A DNA stretch of 64,000 bases from Mesocentrotus franciscanus (lineage: Eukaryota > Echinodermata > Echinoidea > Camarodonta > Strongylocentrotidae), in contig CP137685.1 of assembly GCA_037976565.1 (NCBI GenBank), positions 28,206,827 through 28,270,826 of the forward strand, written 5' to 3'. Below are positions 33,801 to 43,515 of this stretch, in pieces. The translations under genes were made by a program, and so were the position numbers. The number at the start of each line of letters is the position of its first letter. The first letter of the stretch is position 1. The notes beneath the pieces were generated by a model. That model saw nothing but the letters and a program-made list of their open reading frames with translations. It was not told where the DNA came from and ran no database searches.

Positions 33801-36391
33801 TACCACCCTGAAGAAGGTCGGATCACTGAGAAGAGCTTGGGTAAGCTTCTCCTGGTGCACGCCAACCTGCCCAAGCAAAGGACATCTCGTATGCTGAGAA
33901 GGGTCAAGAAGAAATATGAAGAAGACGTACAGGTAGGCCATTCTGAGTCACACGTCTGATCCAAATCTTGACAAAAAATTGTTGATTTGAAATGATTTTA
34001 TTCAGTATTTTAGACGGGAAGTCTCCCATTTTGGATGTCTAAATGACAATATTGCTCATACAGGGTTGTTCACATATGCAGCAATAATCCACCATGGTTT
34101 AGAATGTTATTAAAGGTAAAGACCAGTTTTGGAAACGCCCCTCTCTCAAAAAATGAAATGGAAGCTCTCATTACCAATCATGTGAAAGAATATGTTTTGA
34201 CTAATACGTGATGATACAAATTTTGCCGGGAAACCGCCTACTATTGATATATTTGGTAAATTATTATATCTATTGGGACCAAATAGATATCGCGCATGTG
34301 GTCGCGTAGTCCCATATACATCTTTCTGTGTACAGTGCTTGTAACTTTACCAAGACTGGGCCAAATTTCTTATCATTTTGATGACTCCAGAACCTTGCAG
34401 TACACACCAATACCTATTATGCTAGATGATCAACCTTTTCTGATCGATTCCACAACGTTTCTTTCACAATGCAAGCGCATGACCAGAACTGGTCTTTCTC
34501 TTTAAGTAGAGATGTGTAATACCAAAAATCTGTCTTATTAAGAAGGACTGCTACCTAATCAGATGAATTCTGCCTTCAATTGAAAGGTAAAAGGTGCATT
34601 TCGCTTGAGATTTGCATCACATTTTAGTTTATATTGTTAGGCTTTTAGAATTTTAATGTTGTACCTTTCTCTATGTTTCTATACAGGGTGTGACATTTGA
34701 AGAGTTTGTAGCACTGCAAGCTTTCTTGAGAAATATCAGTGATGTGGACACAGCCCTGTCATTTTATCATGTAGCTGGTGCAGCCATTGATCCAGGTGAG
34801 TTTACACTAATCACATCAATATTTCCATAATAATTAGGGAAAAGTGGGATTCAGTTTATAATTTTACACATACCTCTTCTATGATTTAGATCAATTCCAA
34901 TAAAAGCAATTTTCTTATTTCCATGTGGAAGGATGTGATAGGAACAATGACTCTTGGAAAGCCCTCATATTTTAAATTTGACTCTATACCACATGTAGGT
35001 ACTCCCATATACCCATATCTGTGTGCAGTGTGATTCACTGTATGTGATTTTAAGCAAAATTGAGTCGATTTCTTATCAATTTGATGTTATAAGTCACTGC
35101 ACACAATTAATCTTATGTTATACAAATATATAATCAATCTTTTCCTTGTAACTTTTAGAAAGTTTCTTTTAAAGCCCACTGCACTACTTGTAGCTACTTG
35201 CTCCCGCTATATAGAAAACAATGCCTAAGCGGTGCCCATTGGTCCCCCATGATCCTCTTTTTCTTATATTAATTGAGAGCTGAGTTGATGAGATAACAAC
35301 CTGTAAGTGACCATGCTGGGAGGTCTAGTAATCCCTCCTGGCCAAACTAGTGCAGATGGGCTTTAATGTGCAATGACATGACCAGAATTCATCCCTATCT
35401 TGCACTCTTTGAATTCTCAGAAACATTCAAGCATGTTGCTAAGATGGTAGCCAATGTAGACCTGTCTGACAGAGTGATCGGAATTTGCTTCACATTGTTT
35501 GATGAAAATGGTAAGATTACATATTTTGATACCGAGATACAGTCACTTTTATTCTATTCATGATCCCTCTCCTCTCTCCCTCTCTCTCTCTGTCTCTCTG
35601 TCTCAATGTCTCACTTTGTCTATTTCTGTCTATCTCTGTCTGCGTCTCTCTCCCACTCTCTCCAGTTATTTCTGTTTATTTGTTTGTCTGTCTGTCTCTC
35701 CCTCCTTCATCTTTGTCTGTCTGTCTTTGTCTCTGCCCCTCTTGATCTCCCTTCTCTCTCTGTTTTGTTTTTATGAATATTTTTCTGTCTCTTCTTATCC
35801 AGCTTTTGCTATATTTGTCTGTTTATCATTGTCAGTAATTAAAGTTCAAACAAGTTGTGTTTTTTTTCAGTTTGTTTACATTTTGCACATCCAGTCAACT
35901 TATTTACTGCATGATAAACAAAACATTTTATTATTAAAGTGAAACCAATACTTCTATGTGAATACCAGAATTCAAGATTAGCTGTAAGTAATGTCTTCAT
36001 ATGTCTGTCTTCCTCTATCAAAATTGCAAATGAAGACATCAACCTGAAAATCACAGAGGACAGAGCAATTTCATCCAGTTTTCTCAATCATTTTTTAATT
36101 TGGTTACCAACAAGGCAACCCCCAATTTCGTTCCCTATCATCCGTCATTCTAATCCTGGATGTTTCCTAACTGTCTTTGCAGATGATGGTAAACTCAGTA
36201 ACAAGGAGTTTGTTTCGGTGATGAAGCACCGCATCCAGCGTGGTCTGGACAAACCCAAGGAGCTAGGCCTGAGCAGGATATTCGCCGCCATGTGGAAATG
36301 CGCGAGGAAGACGCAGATCTTGTGGAAGGGGGAGGATGACGTGACCCTCAAGCGCAGCATCGCCAGAGCAAAGCTGTACTCCACGGTATGA
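23161..36391 (+). CDS. MICU1: MICU1, mitochondrial calcium uptake 1 (complete, ten exons)
   Basis: Exons 23161-23324, 24132-24267, 25627-25818, 27129-27243, 29120-29202, 32665-32862, 33792-33932, 34687-34795, 35421-35510 and 36183-36391 join in frame to 478 aa, close to the vertebrate length. Residues 1-27 form an amphipathic Arg-rich mitochondrial targeting sequence and 35-53 a hydrophobic membrane segment. A polybasic KKRRK (88-92) follows an acidic stretch. The conserved core starts at [22 protein letters not shown]. Canonical EF-hand loops are [12 protein letters not shown] (216-227) and [12 protein letters not shown] (407-418). Cys449 in MWKC matches the cysteine that links MICU1 to MICU2. 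Role (established): Ca2+-dependent gatekeeper of the MCU uniporter on the intermembrane-space side of the inner membrane. The last 28 residues look unlike vertebrate MICU1. MICU1 is favoured over MICU2/3 by the core sequence, the polybasic segment and length. Confidence 0.95.
23325..24131. other. MICU1 intron 1, nothing recognised
   Basis: AT-rich intron with poly-A and poly-T runs (for example near 23750 and 23890). The short ORFs here are not exons. Confidence 0.5.
24132..24267 (+). CDS. MICU1: MICU1 exon 2
   Basis: Acceptor tttgatag, donor gtaagt. Encodes the acidic linker and the polybasic segment before GFRDRR. Weakly conserved sequence, but phase fits both neighbours. Confidence 0.85.
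24480..24580. repeat. (GA)n-rich tract
   Basis: gagagagagacagagagacag low-complexity DNA in MICU1 intron 2. Confidence 0.8.
24616..24763. mobile_element. MITE with GGGCCCTGTTTCAT ends
   Basis: 148 bases with inverted ends GGGCCCTGTTTCATCAAACT and the imperfect reverse complement ending ATGAAACAGGGCCC, plus an inner 'ttgttatcaat'/'attgataacaag' match. Located in MICU1 intron 2. Confidence 0.85.
25040..25480. mobile_element. MITE family B, copy 1
   Basis: Shares most of its length with 32087-32603, for example 'gtctgattttcagaccattgtac' (18 of these bases exact) and 'gacatattcataattctgcaaagttctacag'-like text. Terminal motif 'aaagggacatagtatctttaaa' at the right. Diverged at the left. MICU1 intron 2. 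Confidence 0.75.
25627..25818 (+). CDS. MICU1: MICU1 exon 3
   Basis: Acceptor ttaaag, donor gttcgt, phase 0. Encodes the highly conserved [18 protein letters not shown] block and [10 protein letters not shown]. Confidence 0.95.
26392..26470. repeat. Dispersed repeat shared with 1470-1560
   Basis: Same order of words (gtgatctcatatttc, cttattattggtcc, atttattt) as in the gelsolin intron. Confidence 0.55.
26690..27068. mobile_element. MITE family C, partial copy
   Basis: Carries the family body 'tagtcccatatacatctttc', 'tgtgtacagtgctt' and the terminus 'cagaactcaactttatcttta', but lacks the left inverted end. It ends 60 bases before exon 4. Confidence 0.75.
27129..27243 (+). CDS. MICU1: MICU1 exon 4
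   Basis: Acceptor acttgcag, donor gtgagt; ends with one base of a codon. Encodes [17 protein letters not shown], conserved in MICU1. Confidence 0.95.
27278..27820. mobile_element. SINE-tail repeat split by a MITE insertion
   Basis: 27278-27340 matches the tail of the 7SL-headed SINE ('gggtttttacagac', 'gtctggggacca'). The SINE continues at about 27728 ('aacgtcaacatccaaaagaggt', 'gtttcgaaccaggg'). The intervening 390 bases are a separate element. Confidence 0.65.
27340..27728. mobile_element. MITE inserted in a SINE
   Basis: Inverted ends TTTAAAGCTAATCTTGAGCT and the imperfect reverse complement ending in CTCAAGCTTATCTTTAAA. The ends resemble those of family C. Confidence 0.65.
27822..27910. 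repeat. (CT)n / (CA)n microsatellite
   Basis: tctctctctc run followed by cacacacaca in MICU1 intron 4. Confidence 0.9.
28030..28444 (+). mobile_element. 3' end of a non-LTR retrotransposon (LINE)
   Basis: AT-rich 3' UTR, then a hairpin (aaggggttaggct ... ggcccctttt, 28300-28346), then a (TCAAA)n tail at about 28416-28443. A short terminal hairpin plus microsatellite tail is typical of CR1/L2-like LINE 3' ends. No RT sequence remains. Confidence 0.6.
29120..29202 (+). CDS. MICU1: MICU1 exon 5 (EF-hand 1)
   Basis: Acceptor atgttacag, donor gtaaga. Encodes the first EF-hand with D, N, D, S and E at the chelating positions. Confidence 0.96.
29310..29345. repeat. (CCTAAT)n short tandem repeat
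   Basis: About five hexamer units cctaat/cctaac, close to but not identical with the metazoan telomere repeat CCCTAA. Confidence 0.7.
29500..30147. mobile_element. MITE family C, two adjacent copies
   Basis: A partial copy ends with 'ctcaactttatctttaaa' at about 29746, and a full copy begins at once with TTTAAAGGTAAAGACCAGTT and runs to about 30147. The two share the TTTAAA junction. MICU1 intron 5. Confidence 0.8.
30203..30369. mobile_element. MITE with ATAGGGACTTTTAGATTT ends
   Basis: 167 bases; the inverted repeat ATAGGGACTTTTAGATTT pairs with AAATCTAAAAGTCCCTAT. The interior has repeated 'aaggcact' words. MICU1 intron 5. Confidence 0.85.
31081..32020. mobile_element. Inverted-repeat element with TGGCCCGTATTCTGAAGTC ends
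   Basis: Left end TGGCCCGTATTCTGAAGTC and right end GACTTCAGAATATGGGCCA bound about 940 bases. The interior repeats 'gtctaagtcctgtctaa' and 'aaacaactgttta' many times in both orientations. A SINE is nested near its right end. No coding capacity. Confidence 0.8.
31815..32000 (+). mobile_element. SINE with 7SL-like head, plus orientation, nested in another element
   Basis: Begins TAGGCGTTGTGGTGTGCACC, then TGTAATCCAGCTAACAG, close to the 5' Alu-type domain of 7SL RNA. An internal 'caggttagaaactg' occupies the B-box position. Ends with 'aaaatccaatacacacacac'. Same family as 20492-20678. Confidence 0.6.
32087..32603. mobile_element. MITE family B, copy 2
   Basis: Inverted ends TTAAAGGTACTATGTCCCT and AAAGGGATACACTACCTTTAA (imperfect). 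Ends about 60 bases before exon 6 of MICU1. Matches 25040-25480. Confidence 0.8.
32665..32862 (+). CDS. MICU1: MICU1 exon 6
   Basis: Weak acceptor aaaatgaag, chosen because it keeps frame and gives VTNVMRSQT ahead of the conserved [14 protein letters not shown]. Donor gtatgt. A MITE begins 14 bases after the exon. Confidence 0.9.
32876..33334. mobile_element. MITE with CAGAGCTGCCAACC ends, 14 bases from a splice donor
   Basis: 459 bases; left CAGAGCTGCCAACC, right GGTTGGCAGCTCTG. Flanked by TCTATG on both sides (32870-32875 and 33335-33340). It begins 14 bases after the end of MICU1 exon 6. Confidence 0.88.
33792..33932 (+). CDS. MICU1: MICU1 exon 7
   Basis: Acceptor gctttcag, donor gtaggc, phase 0. 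Encodes [20 protein letters not shown], conserved helical region between the EF-hands. Confidence 0.95.
34109..34507. mobile_element. MITE family C, full copy
   Basis: Left TTAAAGGTAAAGACCAGTTT, right CCAGAACTGGTCTTTCTCTTTAA (imperfect inverted repeat). The interior includes 'ggtcgcgtagtcccatatac'. MICU1 intron 7. Confidence 0.85.
34687..34795 (+). CDS. MICU1: MICU1 exon 8
   Basis: Acceptor atacag, donor gtgagt; ends with one base of a codon. Encodes [17 protein letters not shown], a MICU1 signature. Confidence 0.95.
34910..35400. mobile_element. Old, diverged family C copy
   Basis: 'actcccatatacccatatctgtgtgcagtg' and 'gcaatgacatgaccagaattc' match family C with many changes. It ends about 20 bases before exon 9. 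Confidence 0.5.
35421..35510 (+). CDS. MICU1: MICU1 exon 9
   Basis: Acceptor gaattctcag, donor gtaaga. Ends within the second EF-hand loop (LFDEN). Confidence 0.95.
35570..35765. repeat. CT-rich low-complexity tract (ctgtctctc)
   Basis: Irregular (TCTG/TCTC)n over about 195 bases in MICU1 intron 9. The ORFs here are artefacts. Confidence 0.85.
36183..36391 (+). CDS. MICU1: MICU1 exon 10
   Basis: Acceptor ctgtctttgcag. Completes EF-hand 2 and encodes the C-helix with MWKC. Stop TGA at 36389-36391. A gtatga at 36386 could be a splice donor instead, which would replace the last residues with an unseen exon. Confidence 0.88.
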
Positions 36392-36919
36392 AATACGGAC
36401 TATTGTTGAGAACGATGGCGGTGTTTTGTGTTGTAGCGGTGGAGGGACTGCGTTAATCATGGTTGATATGAGCATATCTAGGAAGAGAGCAGTGCTGAAC
36501 TATATCTGCTAGCTCAACGTATAATATAGATGATAGCATGCATGTTTGAAACAGTGAGGGAGACAGAAAGCGCATGGATTATCGCAGTACTGTGTGAACA
36601 AGTCAGATGGATCACAGCTCACAAATAGTATGTAGGCATGTAGCAGTTGCCAATTTGACGTAGTGGTGCTCAGCTGGATGTTATACGTACTGCAGTCTCG
36701 TAGTAAAAAAGGAGTTGTAGAAAGTAGGCCCTGAGCCATGCAGATTTTTGTAAAACCGGAGCCCAACTGTATTAAATTGTCTTATACCTTGATGTATGGT
36801 TAATTAGAACGTGCGCCATGACATTAGAGACATTGTATACACTTTGCATAGATTACATATCCAAACCTTTGTTTAGGCAATCAGAAAGATTGCTAGAATA
36901 TCAGTTATGACCTAGATGT

Positions 36920-36925
36920 AATAAA
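36920..36925 (+). terminator. Candidate MICU1 polyadenylation signal
   Basis: AATAAA about 530 bases after the stop codon, in AT-rich sequence. It is duplicated at about 44242 because it lies within the duplicated segment. Confidence 0.4.
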
Positions 36926-38519
36926 CTCTCGTGCCATAATTCATTCTCTACTAATAGATATATTTATCCTTTCATTTGAGGCAGTCTAATGTTTGATTCC
37001 TGTTTCACTTTCAAAATATTAACTACTTGATATTTTATCACCAATAGAGTGAATGGTGAATGATATGCACTCAAGAAAAGGAGTAAACATTAATCTTTGT
37101 TTATATAGTCATATGAAGGTTGGATAGTGCAAGAAAACAGTAGTATTGGAATGATACGGAGTATAGCTTTAAGTTTCAAATTTTTAATGAAGATTGTTTA
37201 GTTAGAGAGTGATATGCAAGTTGGTTGGTGCAAGAAACTAATTATATACTTTATGAAAGAATTTATTAATAATTATATACTATTTAAATGATACATTTAC
37301 ATAGTTTAGCTTTAATCTTCACAATTGTCATGATAATTGTGAAGTCTGTAAAGGAAACAAACTTACTTCTCCCTCATTTTTCTTTACCCTCTAAGACTTG
37401 TTACATATGTATTATAATGTTTCATTGGTTGATGTATGTTTCATTGGACTAGTATTACCTAACAGTACATAGAGTGTACATGTATATGCACATGTACATG
37501 TAATACATTAAATTCAAGGATGAAGTACTCATTTAAAGCTGTGGACATGACAACATAAATATATTACATGGCTCAAGAATTTGATGTTTGGAGTGTGCAT
37601 CTTTTAAACTTCATGAATAGTTTTAAATGTTATATTGACAAATATATTTCTGCTTGTAAACTCTTTTCTTTTTTTAACCCCCTCCCCCCACATGTCACTG
37701 ATTGATAATAATTCAAAACTCACATTAGATTAGACATGTATTGTCGGATTTATCTAGAATAGGTTTTGAGCACCCCCCTCCCCCTCCCCTGCTGAGAGAG
37801 GGCACCCAATTACCCAACCCTTTTAGAGTTAATGAATTTGTTACAAGGTATAACATGTCTTTATACTGTTAATCATATTACCGGTACATGATCCATGTTT
37901 TTTATATAGAAATACATTTGTGCTTTAGCTTTAAAGGGATCTAGTAACTTTGTCTCAGATTCTGAAACAAAATCCTGGATTTAGCTCATGCTGCAATGAT
38001 AATTATAAACCATTAGGTCAGTCAGGAACCCCATGAGTTTTACAAGCCGATCGCCTGTCTGATTATCAAGATATTTATGATTGGAAATCGAAACCAAATT
38101 TTGCGTTTTCCTAACGGTTTTCATAACACTACATTCTATTGGGGAAAACGAGTATGGTAAAACTGGTCACTCAAAGATTTTTACTTTTTTGAGGCACTCC
38201 TTGATCATTTTGAAGCGCAATTTTTTTAGGGCTTCAATATTACACCATATCACAGACAGTGATAACAGGTAGGGCCTTGCATCTCAGATTTAACATTGTT
38301 AAACGATGCCTTTAATATGAGTATCACATTGAAGAAGAAATAATTTAATTGAGCAAATTAAGTGTGCTGCATAGATATATATCTTAAGGGTATACAGTAG
38401 AAGATTTTAAGAGTCTCTTAAAGACACATTTTTTTTATTTTTGTTAAAATATGACGTTATGACAAAGCAGTTCTTTCTCTTCCCTCATGTCTGCTATTAT
38501 CCCTTCTTTTCTTTTTTTT

Positions 38520-38585
38520 CTGAGTGCATAGGGACTTACATTTATTTTTGTGATATGCGCCATATAAGAATGGTTTATTATTATT
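38520..38585. mobile_element. SINE-like 3' tail fragment
   Basis: 'gatatgcgccatataagaatgg' followed by ttattattattg resembles the tail of the tRNA-type SINE at 9461. Also present at 45835-45900. Confidence 0.45.
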
Positions 38586-38779
38586 GTTTAACTCATCTTG
38601 TATTTGTAGTCACCAATGCATTTTCTTTCCATTGTTAATGTACATGTAATGCTGACAATATTTTCAGGTGTAAATGTATCTCATTATTTGCTCTGAATTA
38701 AGAAGAATTTAGTTTCAGTGTGTAAATGGCTTTAGTGCATAATCTCTATTCACGAGCTAAGCCAATACAACACTAGTCC

Positions 38780-38990
38780 AGAATCTGACCGGTGTTACTT
38801 TATTTCGCGATCCCTACCTGCTGCAAGCCGAAGATAACGTGTTCCATGAATCTGTACGCATCGATCGTACGTCCAGCCAGCCAGGTGTAGTGAGTCAGGG
38901 ATCACGCCATCTTCGCCAGCAGCAAGTAGAGGGAGATCACATTGCGTTGGTGGAGATTGTTCAAAATGTCACTTCAAATAAAATCGGCCA
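38780..38990. other. Unexplained GC- and CpG-rich island
   Basis: About 210 bases noticeably richer in GC and CpG than the surrounding sequence. It contains CGATCGTACG and AAGATGGCG (YY1-like, minus strand). The right copy at 46100-46310 has one extra base (CGTGACGTC) and keeps a 70-codon plus-strand ORF open. I recognise no protein. Confidence 0.4.
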
Positions 38991-40155
38991 GTTTCTGGAC
39001 TAATACAACAGTAAAGGAAACAGAACTGTTACTTATTGTGATGTTATTAGTATTGAACAAATTTTATCTTTGATTATAATACATGCAGTCATGCAAGAAA
39101 CAAAATTCAATTACTAAAATGGTTAACAAAGATTAAAAACAATTGTTCATAACACCATGCCAATTGCCATTCGCATGCTTTTATTAATTCATAGCAGACA
39201 ATTACAAAATAATTTAATGTGAAAATCGACAAGTTTCACATGTTACTCTAAAATAGTCCTTGCATCGTACATATACAGGCCTACAACATAAATAAAGCAC
39301 AATAGATTGTCACTAACATTGGTCGTACAAGGACAAAAATAAAACATTCAACATTAGGGGTAGGGGTACATTGCGTCATATAGCATGCAAAATAAAATAG
39401 TCGAAAATGACATACATCTACAACATACTGTAGGTTATCATAAGTTTCATTATATATGCAAATGAGTACCGGTATCTGTACCTCAAACCTACATGTAGTG
39501 CAGTGTACATGTGTGCATCAATTCTATTGATAAAATAACAAGCATACATGAAATTAATATAAGCAAATGCACACCCTGACCAATATATCGGTTAAAAGGT
39601 TTTAAAACTCAACAATCGAATAAATAAAATCAGAACAAAAAGTTATTTGTCATTCATAGAGATACAAAGGCTTATTTAGCTCATAAATAATGATAATTGG
39701 ATTTATGCAGTAAATAATATCGTTAAGAACACCAAACTTTAAAAAATGTGAAAATCCATGAAAAAAAACACTTAAAACAATTCTTCCATCAATATGAAGT
39801 TTGTATTGACAAAGTGAAATGTTACAGATTTTATACATAGTATTTCTGCCTGAAGCAATAACTTTTTTTTAATGGTACAGATAATCTCAAGTTCATGCAT
39901 AAGAGAACCTAAATACAACTCATTGGCAAAATTAGAGTTTTTAAAATAAATTTAGTGTATAATGAGTGAATGAATTGCACAAGGAAATTGAGCTGTTGCC
40001 AAGTAAGTGCAATGACCAGCTTGATTCCGTTTTCACACAAGCTTTTTGAAGTTTGTTTACATGTTACTGGCCCAAATAACCCATCTAATGCTGAATATTA
40101 AAACAATTCAAAATCATCTTAGATTAGAGTAGCTTATTGTACATTAGAAGTCCAG

Positions 40156-40423
40156 GGGGGTGTTTCACAAAGACTAAGATCGACTTTAAGTTGGATATAA
40201 CTATGGCAGGCTGTTTGTTCGTGCCACTGTTTGCTCTCACCATTTACTGGCATTGTGGTCACCAATCGTTGTCACAAATCTGTAGAATTTACCTCTTTTG
40301 ATAGTTCATTATTGAAGGAAAAAATATTATTTAAAGATCATAATTGAGAGACCAATGGTGAGAGCAACCAGTGGCATGAATGGCCTGCCATAGTTAAGTC
40401 CAACTTAAAGTCGATCTTAGTCT
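40156..40423. mobile_element. Fold-back MITE, family A, copy 3 (right end truncated)
   Basis: Left end GGGGTGTTTCACAAAGACTA preceded by CCAG. The right arm stops at 'gatcttagtc', so the last 14 or so bases are lost. Confidence 0.8.
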
Positions 40424-40715
40424 GCAGATTAGCTTTAAATCTGTTGACAAAGCATGCAGTGTGTTTGTTAATATTAGGCATGCAAGAAAAGAGGGGGTTG
40501 CACTCCATGCAAGCTTCATCTGATACTAATACAATTTATAAGGCAATGGGAACGATCCCCACTAGATCTAAGGGTTTTAAAACTACAACTCTGGTAGAGC
40601 ATTTGCACTGTCATGCTGTACATGTACACCGATTGGGAAAAATAATATGTACATGTACATCACAGGGATGAATACTATGGTGAAAACACCTAATGTATCG
40701 TTTCACTACTTCTTA

Positions 40716-40932
40716 GGCCTCGTTCAGATACGACACCAGAAAACCACGGCGTTTTTTTAAACGTTGGTGACGTAAAGTGTAAACGCCTCCCATTTCTGTA
40801 TCTTATAACACAGAGCTCAGTGAATATGCGCAGGACCTTTGTGCGCGTGGTTGCCATTCATTCATTTACACGTTTAAAAACCGCTGCAGTTTTTTTTGCG
40901 ACGGTTTACAGCGTCATATCTGAACGAGCCTT
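40716..40932. mobile_element. MITE with GGCCTCGTTCAGATACGAC ends, left duplicate
   Basis: 217 bases; the right end GTCATATCTGAACGAGCC is the imperfect inverted repeat. Interior pairs 'gtttttttaaacg' with 'cgtttaaaaac'. Confidence 0.8.
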
Positions 40933-43175
40933 TAGTCTTTCGTTACAAACTATCTCCTGCTTGATGTTCGTAGAGTTATTTGAAGTATGAAGTATGATTA
41001 AAGAATGTAATATAAAAACATTTATGTTGAATATATTTATGAGTGGGAATATGTTTATCTTATATGTAATTCTTTCTAAATTATTATTTCAACTTTACCC
41101 GAGCATTTACGTTTGTTTGATTACTGTGTTCTATTCAATATTTATAACCTATCATTGTACGATTCAATTATGAATAAATTATGCGAATGAAAACATTGCA
41201 TCATAACATCTCTACTTGTAGCAGCGAAACATTATTTTTGTTTGTTTTAACCCATTTCTAATTTTGAAAAAATTAATCTAAATAAATAATATATACATCA
41301 GACATTCCCCCACATTCTGCAACATTAAACATTCCAATGTATGTTATACAAATCATAAGCTTTCGTCAAACACCTGTACAAGATAATGCCATCATGTTAC
41401 AGATTGAGTGCACAAATTGGCAACATCAGGTTACAATAATTTGACCATCATGCACAAGCAATGTTAAATTCACAGGCTTTCTGGTATGTACAGTTAAGAA
41501 ACAAAAATGGAACTTTCATAAATTAATCAGCACACATTACTGGCTACAACAAAGAAAAATTGCTTTAGAAGTCTCAATTAATTAAGCAAGTACCCAATAG
41601 GCCGGGGCCTTTTAATGCACATTTCTTTTTTGCCCCCACTTGCCATCTAAGCAGAAAATTGTTTTTGAAAGCAGTTTACCATGTCAAGTAAAAATGAGCC
41701 TTAACCGATCGATTCCATGGACTGTCCGAATTTATCATTCTTATTTCAGGTCAAACACACCATCATTTATCACAAGTACAAGATTTCAATACATGAAACA
41801 AAATCATGACAGAGTCGTACAGACGTATTTTATTTACTTTATTACAGATTTCATCGACGCCTTAAAGGTGTATAAGGATTTTACAAAGACTTAAAAACCC
41901 ACGCCAATTTGATTGAACAATTGAAGCGAGTTGAAGATAAATCATCCCTTCCCAGGGCAATACAGGATCATGAAATATTCCCAATTAACTAGATGTATGA
42001 TAAAAAAGAAAAACAAGCAATTTACCTATTTTAAGTGTTGGGAGGGGGGGTATTGTATGAATAGTAAGAGTATAAATTGCACTGTGACACATCACTGCTA
42101 TTCAGGTTAGTGTATTTCGTATAAAAATGCCTTCAATGAACATATCCAGCATGTAAGCTGAATAATATCTGAGACAATGTGGAATTTTCATCTACATTTG
42201 AACAGCGCCAGCTGAAATGTAATATCCTGGGATAGAGTATTCCTAACAGGCTGTGGAATGCAAGTTGAGATAGAGAACAATAACACTTATCTTTATTTTG
42301 TAACAACTATACTTATGCTATGAATGTCCTTAGAGGCATGTCTATTATAATTACATGTAATCAGAAATTGCTATATTGTACATGTTCGAGAGTAGCAAAC
42401 TTACAAAGATATCCACGGGCAGGGTTTCACAATGTAGCAAAAAATATTAAAATGCTGAGCAATACGAATGCAGGTCCTGCAATTTTTACTAGCAGCTAGA
42501 AAAACCAATAAAGCATCAGAACCTGTCAACTAAAAAACGAACCTCATTCTTGTTCAAAAAACATATTGGCAAGAATCAATATATTAGCAGCAACACACAT
42601 TTTCGGTTTTCTTTGAAAAGGTGGCAACCTTACATTAACTGACAATAAAACAAATCAATATTCAAATCTCAAGACTCCGCTTGTAGCAAGAAGCAAAACA
42701 TTGCGATAAAAGTTACCATGACAACACAAGCTATTAATTTTAGTTTTCATGGCTTTTTACGTCACTGGCCAAGTACCTCGTTGATGTCAGTACATGCCGA
42801 TAAACAGATCATTTTTAAAATCATTAACAGACCATTATCAATCATTCCCGGCATCACGAAACACCTTTTTTTACGTCTCAATAAGCCGTTCAAACCCCCA
42901 GCTGAAGGAATGAAACATCGATTTCTGTATACTGTACAAAACATGCTGATGATGTGTAAAAACAATCTAAAAATTTACGATACAAAGATAACGACACATA
43001 ATATTGGGAAAAAATACCATTTTCATTTACATGTACATTTGTATATATATATATATATCACCCAGACAATTATTGTTGCATACAAAATGAAGCCCTAAAA
43101 CACGGATGATTGTAATAAACATATTCACATGGCTTATCTGAATGAATCTCTTGCTTGTGTCTGTTGCAATTGTAC

Positions 43176-43515
43176 TTTCTGTGACATCATAGACGTTTGA
43201 TCATTGAAACGCCTTCTAAGAGCTCAACTTTCTGTGACATCATAGATGTTTGAATCATTGAAACGCCTTCTAAGAGCACAGCTTTCTGTGACATCATAGA
43301 CATTTGAATCATTGAAACGCCTTCTAAGAGCACAGCTTTCTGTGACATCATAGATGTTTGAATCATTGAAACGCCTTCTAAGAGTGTCATCATAACTTTC
43401 AGACATCACAGAGCTTGAATCATTGAAATGCCTTCTAAGAGCACAACTTTCTGTGACATCATAGATGTTTGAATCATTGAAATGCCTTCTAAGAGCACAA
43501 CTTTCTGTGACATCA
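43176..43515. repeat. 54-bp minisatellite, left array (truncated by gap)
   Basis: About six units of the same repeat as 50488-53565. The first units follow the same order of variants as the right array. A scrambled unit at 43381-43430 is unique to this copy. The array runs into the N gap. Confidence 0.9.

Larger units (their letters stand above)
36693..43515. repeat. Segmental duplication, left copy (about 6.8 kb)
   Basis: Nearly identical, in the same orientation, to 44016 onward. The offset is about 7315-7323 bases and changes only by small indels. It starts inside the MICU1 3' UTR region and ends in the 54-bp minisatellite at the N gap. Within it I recognise a fold-back MITE (40156), another MITE (40716), a SINE-like tail (38520-38585) and a GC-rich island (38780-38990); otherwise there is no gene. 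Confidence 0.95.

Noticed and set aside
35499..35942. 147-codon plus-strand ORF in MICU1 intron 9
   Set aside because: Translation of a CT-rich microsatellite between two confirmed exons.
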